9,207 nt of DNA from an uncultured Terrimonas sp. GTDB taxonomy: Bacteria; Bacteroidota; Bacteroidia; Chitinophagales; Chitinophagaceae. The position numbers and the translations under genes were made by a program. The stretch's first letter is position 1, and every line of letters begins with the position of its first letter. The DNA lies in NCBI GenBank assembly GCA_946886925.1, contig CAMPJQ010000070.1, positions 1 through 9,207 on the forward strand, read 5' to 3'. Positions 7,125 through 9,207 of this stretch are shown piece after piece. The notes beneath the pieces were generated by a model that worked only from the letters and a program-made list of their open reading frames with translations, made no database searches and was not told where the DNA came from.

Positions 7125-7565
7125 TTATTTCAGGTTATCGTATACCCTTTGCAAAACCGATTTGCATATTTCAATTTCTTCCGGGCTAACGCCACCCAAT
7201 GCCTCATTGAGCGTTTGATTCGCCATTTCCATCGTTTGATCCCTGAGTGTAGCCGCTGCCTCACTTAAATAAATCATGTTTATCCTCCTGTCTTCCACAG
7301 AAGCAACGCGTTTTACCAATTTCAGTTTTTCCAAGTTATCTACAAGCCGGGTAATGCTGGGCTTATCCCTGAATGTGGCATGGCATAATTCCTGCTGGCT
7401 CTGCCCGTCCTGTTTCCACAAATGATATAAAACGCTCCATTGCTCAATAGTAATATCAATGCCATGCTGCTTAAAGTTTTTCTGCAGCCGCCTTGCTATA
7501 GCCGTGGATGCTACGCCTGTGATAAAACTGTATAATTCGCCTCTTTTAAATTGGTTGTCTGGCAT
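7125..7565 (-). CDS. MarR-family transcriptional regulator
   Basis: A 146-residue winged helix-turn-helix protein, the usual MarR length, expected to bind DNA as a dimer and to release it on binding a small ligand. The N-terminal dimerisation helix is at about 8-35 (ELYSFITGVASTAIARRL at 10-27). The DNA-binding domain spans about 39-103 with ITIEQWSVLYHLWKQDGQSQ, a recognition helix at FRDKPSITRLVDNLEKL (66-82), and the wing with the diagnostic DRR (92-94) in SVEDRRINMIYLS. The C-terminal helices (about 104-145) complete the dimer interface. The ATG at 7565 lies 4 nt from a 16-bp dyad that also sits at the predicted transcription start, which suggests autorepression. The acyl-CoA dehydrogenase gene downstream suggests that it controls fatty-acid oxidation and that the ligand may be an acyl-CoA or fatty acid. 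The ligand is inference. Confidence 0.95.
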   Translation of the reverse strand: MPDNQFKRGELYSFITGVASTAIARRLQKNFKQHGIDITIEQWSVLYHLWKQDGQSQQELCHATFRDKPSITRLVDNLEKLKLVKRVASVEDRRINMIYLSEAAATLRDQTMEMANQTLNEALGGVSPEEIEICKSVLQRVYDNLK

Positions 7566-7569
7566 ATAG

Positions 7570-7585
7570 TTAGTTATGCAACTAA
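7570..7585. promoter_or_regulatory. Probable MarR operator (16-bp dyad)
   Basis: On the coding (minus) strand the site reads TTAGTTGCATAACTAA: TTAGTT and AACTAA are perfect 6-bp inverted arms around GCAT. The size and A/T-rich dyad form fit MarR-family operators. It ends 4 nt before the marR ATG and covers the start site predicted from the promoter, so bound regulator would block initiation. No second copy is visible upstream of the dehydrogenase gene, so control of that gene would act through this promoter by read-through. Confidence 0.75.
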
Positions 7586-7587
7586 TT

Positions 7588-7618
7588 CAAAGCTATATAA
7601 TATCCTGCTAATTCAAAA
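7588..7618 (-). promoter_or_regulatory. Bacteroidota-type promoter for marR
   Basis: On the minus strand TTTTG (7614-7618) is followed after 18 bp by TAGCTTTG (7588-7595), an exact match to the TAnnTTTG -7 element at acceptable spacing from the TTTG -33 element. Transcription should begin a few bases downstream, around 7580-7584, leaving a leader of only about 15-20 nt. Both elements lie inside the repeated decamer CTAATTCAAA (7582-7591 and 7608-7617 on the plus strand). Confidence 0.7.
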
Positions 7619-7696
7619 CTTATTTTCGAGTTTTAAACCTGTGATAACAACACCAGTGGGACAAAAAAGAGAAGATTTGGAAATGGATGAATCAAT

Positions 7697-9151
7697 CTAA
7701 TCAAAGCCGTACGAAACAAGTGGCGCATTATTCATACCCACCATTAACAGGTCTTTACTTCCCACATGTATAAAATCCATAGAACGTGCATCGCCGCGCA
7801 ATTTTAGGCCGCTTTTATACTGTGGTACATAGCTAAACTCTCCTTTTCCATCTCCCATCAGCATAATACCATGATTGGCCCTGTACCGGCCAAACTTAAT
7901 TCTTGTCCATGCATTGTTGCCGGCAAGAATAATATCCTTTTTTCCATCTGCATTAAAGTCTGCAGACGCTATGGCATAAACTGGAGCATACTGGGCTTCC
8001 TGCGGTAAGGATTTCATTAGAAACCCGGAATCGCCATTGTTTTGCAAATAAACGGTAGACAGTATTTCAACGTTGAGCGTTCCCGCATCTTTTAACTGTT
8101 CCGCCGAAAATACCTCTTTGATCGTGGCATTGGCATAACTGCTATAATCATTAAACTTCTTTTTTAACACTGGCAGTTGCTCCATCAGGTCATCACGCGA
8201 AGCGGCAGGATAAGAAACACCATTGATATAATAACAAAAAATTGGATCAACAGAACCATTGCCATCAAAATCTTTGTAATAAATGCTAAGCGGTTCTTTT
8301 TCGCTGGCCCTGAATTGTGCATTGGAACCCAGGTTGCCGATTATAATATCCGCATCTCCATCGCCGTCAAAATCATCAGCCACTATTTTGTTCCACCATC
8401 CCGATGAAGCAAAATGTATATATTTTGCCGAAGCATCCTCTAATTTGCCATTTGCATTAATGAATACTTTTACAGGCATCCATTCACCCACAATAATGAG
8501 ATCGGGCTTACCATCTTCATTCAGATCGGTCCAAAGCGCATCTGTTACCATCCCGATATTTTTAACAGAAGGAGCAATGGCTGATGTTGCATTTGTAAAA
8601 TGTCCCTTGCCATCATTTAAAAGTATATAGCTTTCCGGAGCCATTGGATATTTACCGGGAACTACTCTTCCCCCAACAAACAGATCCATATCGCCATCTC
8701 CCTCAATATCCGCAGTTTTTACACAACCTGTGCTGGTTGTCATTTGAGGTAGTGCATTACTTGTTTTTACAAAGCTTCCTTTACCATTATTGATATATAA
8801 CCTGTTCTGCAGTAAAATATCTTTTTCAGCAAATTCATACCCGCCGCTTCCGGCATATAAATCAGGATACCCATCGCCGTTAGCATCAAAAAAAACAGCG
8901 GAAACATCCTCGGCTAAAGAATCCTTTATAAGATCGGGCTGCTTTGACAGCGTAAAGGTTCCATCGGCGGTTTGGATAAATAATTGACCGGGTTTCCCTT
9001 TGGCGCCGCCAATAAACAGGTCCTCGCGCCCGTCTTTGTTTACATCGGCTTTGGCCATACAGGGCCCCTGCCGGGATAAATAATTCGGCAATAGAGATTG
9101 TACGGTAAAGTCGCTGAAATCATATTCCTTATGTGTATAATTAACAGTATT
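7697..9151 (-). CDS. FG-GAP/VCBS repeat surface protein, C-terminal half (probably broken upstream)
   Basis: The frame encodes a beta-propeller protein built from FG-GAP/VCBS repeats with Ca-binding-like D-x-(N/D)-x-D-G loops. Numbered from the TTG at 9091 (464 residues), the repeats include DVNKDGREDLFIGG (16-29), DANGDGYPDLYAGS (69-82), DIEGDGDMDLFVGG (128-141), DLNEDGKPDLIIVG (189-202), DFDGDGDADIIIGN (240-253), DFDGNGSVDP (274-283) and DFNADGKKDIILAG (378-391). Recognisable family sequence continues upstream of that TTG (NYTHKEYDFSDFTVQSLLPN) as far as an in-frame TAA at 9152-9154, and no ATG or GTG lies in between. The nearest internal ATG is at 9058. Bacteroidota relatives are large (about 1100 residues), often lipoproteins linked to SusCD loci; this would be their second half. 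No T9SS sorting domain is seen at the C-terminus (MNNAPLVSYGFD). The exact substrate or role is unknown. Confidence 0.8.
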   Translation of the reverse strand, partial: NTVNYTHKEYDFSDFTVQSLLPNYLSRQGPCMAKADVNKDGREDLFIGGAKGKPGQLFIQTADGTFTLSKQPDLIKDSLAEDVSAVFFDANGDGYPDLYAGSGGYEFAEKDILLQNRLYINNGKGSFVKTSNALPQMTTSTGCVKTADIEGDGDMDLFVGGRVVPGKYPMAPESYILLNDGKGHFTNATSAIAPSVKNIGMVTDALWTDLNEDGKPDLIIVGEWMPVKVFINANGKLEDASAKYIHFASSGWWNKIVADDFDGDGDADIIIGNLGSNAQFRASEKEPLSIYYKDFDGNGSVDPIFCYYINGVSYPAASRDDLMEQLPVLKKKFNDYSSYANATIKEVFSAEQLKDAGTLNVEILSTVYLQNNGDSGFLMKSLPQEAQYAPVYAIASADFNADGKKDIILAGNNAWTRIKFGRYRANHGIMLMGDGKGEFSYVPQYKSGLKLRGDARSMDFIHVGSKDLLMVGMNNAPLVSYGFD

Positions 9152-9154
9152 TTA
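9152..9154 (-). other. In-frame stop interrupting the FG-GAP protein frame
   Basis: The plus-strand TTA at 9152-9154 is TAA in the frame of the FG-GAP gene. Upstream of it the same frame is open to the window edge (9155-9207, ending ...ISARYLAE before the stop). I do not recognise that 17-residue segment. The stop could be a nonsense change, the result of an indel near this point, the end of a different gene, or a sequencing error. Confidence 0.6.
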
Positions 9155-9207
9155 TTCTGCCAGGTAACGTGCAGATATTGCATTGACGTATATCCATTTC
9201 TGCCCTG

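Noticed and set aside
9155..9207. ASPIC/UnbV-like remnant in another minus-strand frame (LHVTWQNK)
   Set aside because: The string is too short and sits too close to the propeller start compared with the family spacing; the resemblance may be chance.

Overview
The window looks like chromosomal DNA from a Bacteroidota bacterium, most likely of the Chitinophagaceae type. The support is a GldA-type ABC ATPase, a surface FG-GAP/VCBS protein of the kind this phylum carries in many copies, A/T-rich leaders without Shine-Dalgarno sequences, and one promoter that fits the Bacteroidota TTTG / TAnnTTTG consensus. No IS element, prophage, CRISPR array, tRNA or rRNA was seen. Most of the window is ordinary metabolic sequence.

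Left block (1-2655, minus strand): a likely three-gene operon. It starts with an MHS-family MFS transporter (2655 to 1120), followed after 10 nt by a 73-residue two-helix membrane protein (1109-888), and after 23 nt by a gldA-like ATPase (864 to beyond the left edge). Across a 192-bp gap, and divergent from it, lies acs (2848-4779, plus), encoding AMP-forming acetyl-CoA synthetase. A transporter plus a mini membrane protein facing acs suggests a carboxylate (perhaps acetate or propionate) uptake and activation locus, similar in logic to acs-yjcH-actP of enterobacteria but with an unrelated transporter.

Middle (4780-5234): a gene-free stretch of 455 bp between convergent genes. It holds four short palindromes and a repeated 11-mer, which together look like a Bacteroidota interspersed palindromic repeat.

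Right block (5235-7565, minus strand): a marR-type regulator followed after 97 bp by a long VLCAD/FadE-like acyl-CoA dehydrogenase. The marR promoter is unusually readable: a -33/-7 pair, a 16-bp dyad at the predicted start site, and a very short leader. This points to autoregulation of a fatty-acid oxidation unit.

Right edge (7697-9207, minus strand): the C-terminal half of an FG-GAP/VCBS surface protein. Its recognisable homology runs upstream past any ATG and into an in-frame TAA at 9152-9154, so the gene is probably broken or the sequence contains an error there.

Together the metabolic genes cover fatty-acid beta-oxidation entry and acetate or short-acid activation, which share the acetyl-CoA pool. 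The sequence gives no direct evidence that they are co-regulated.
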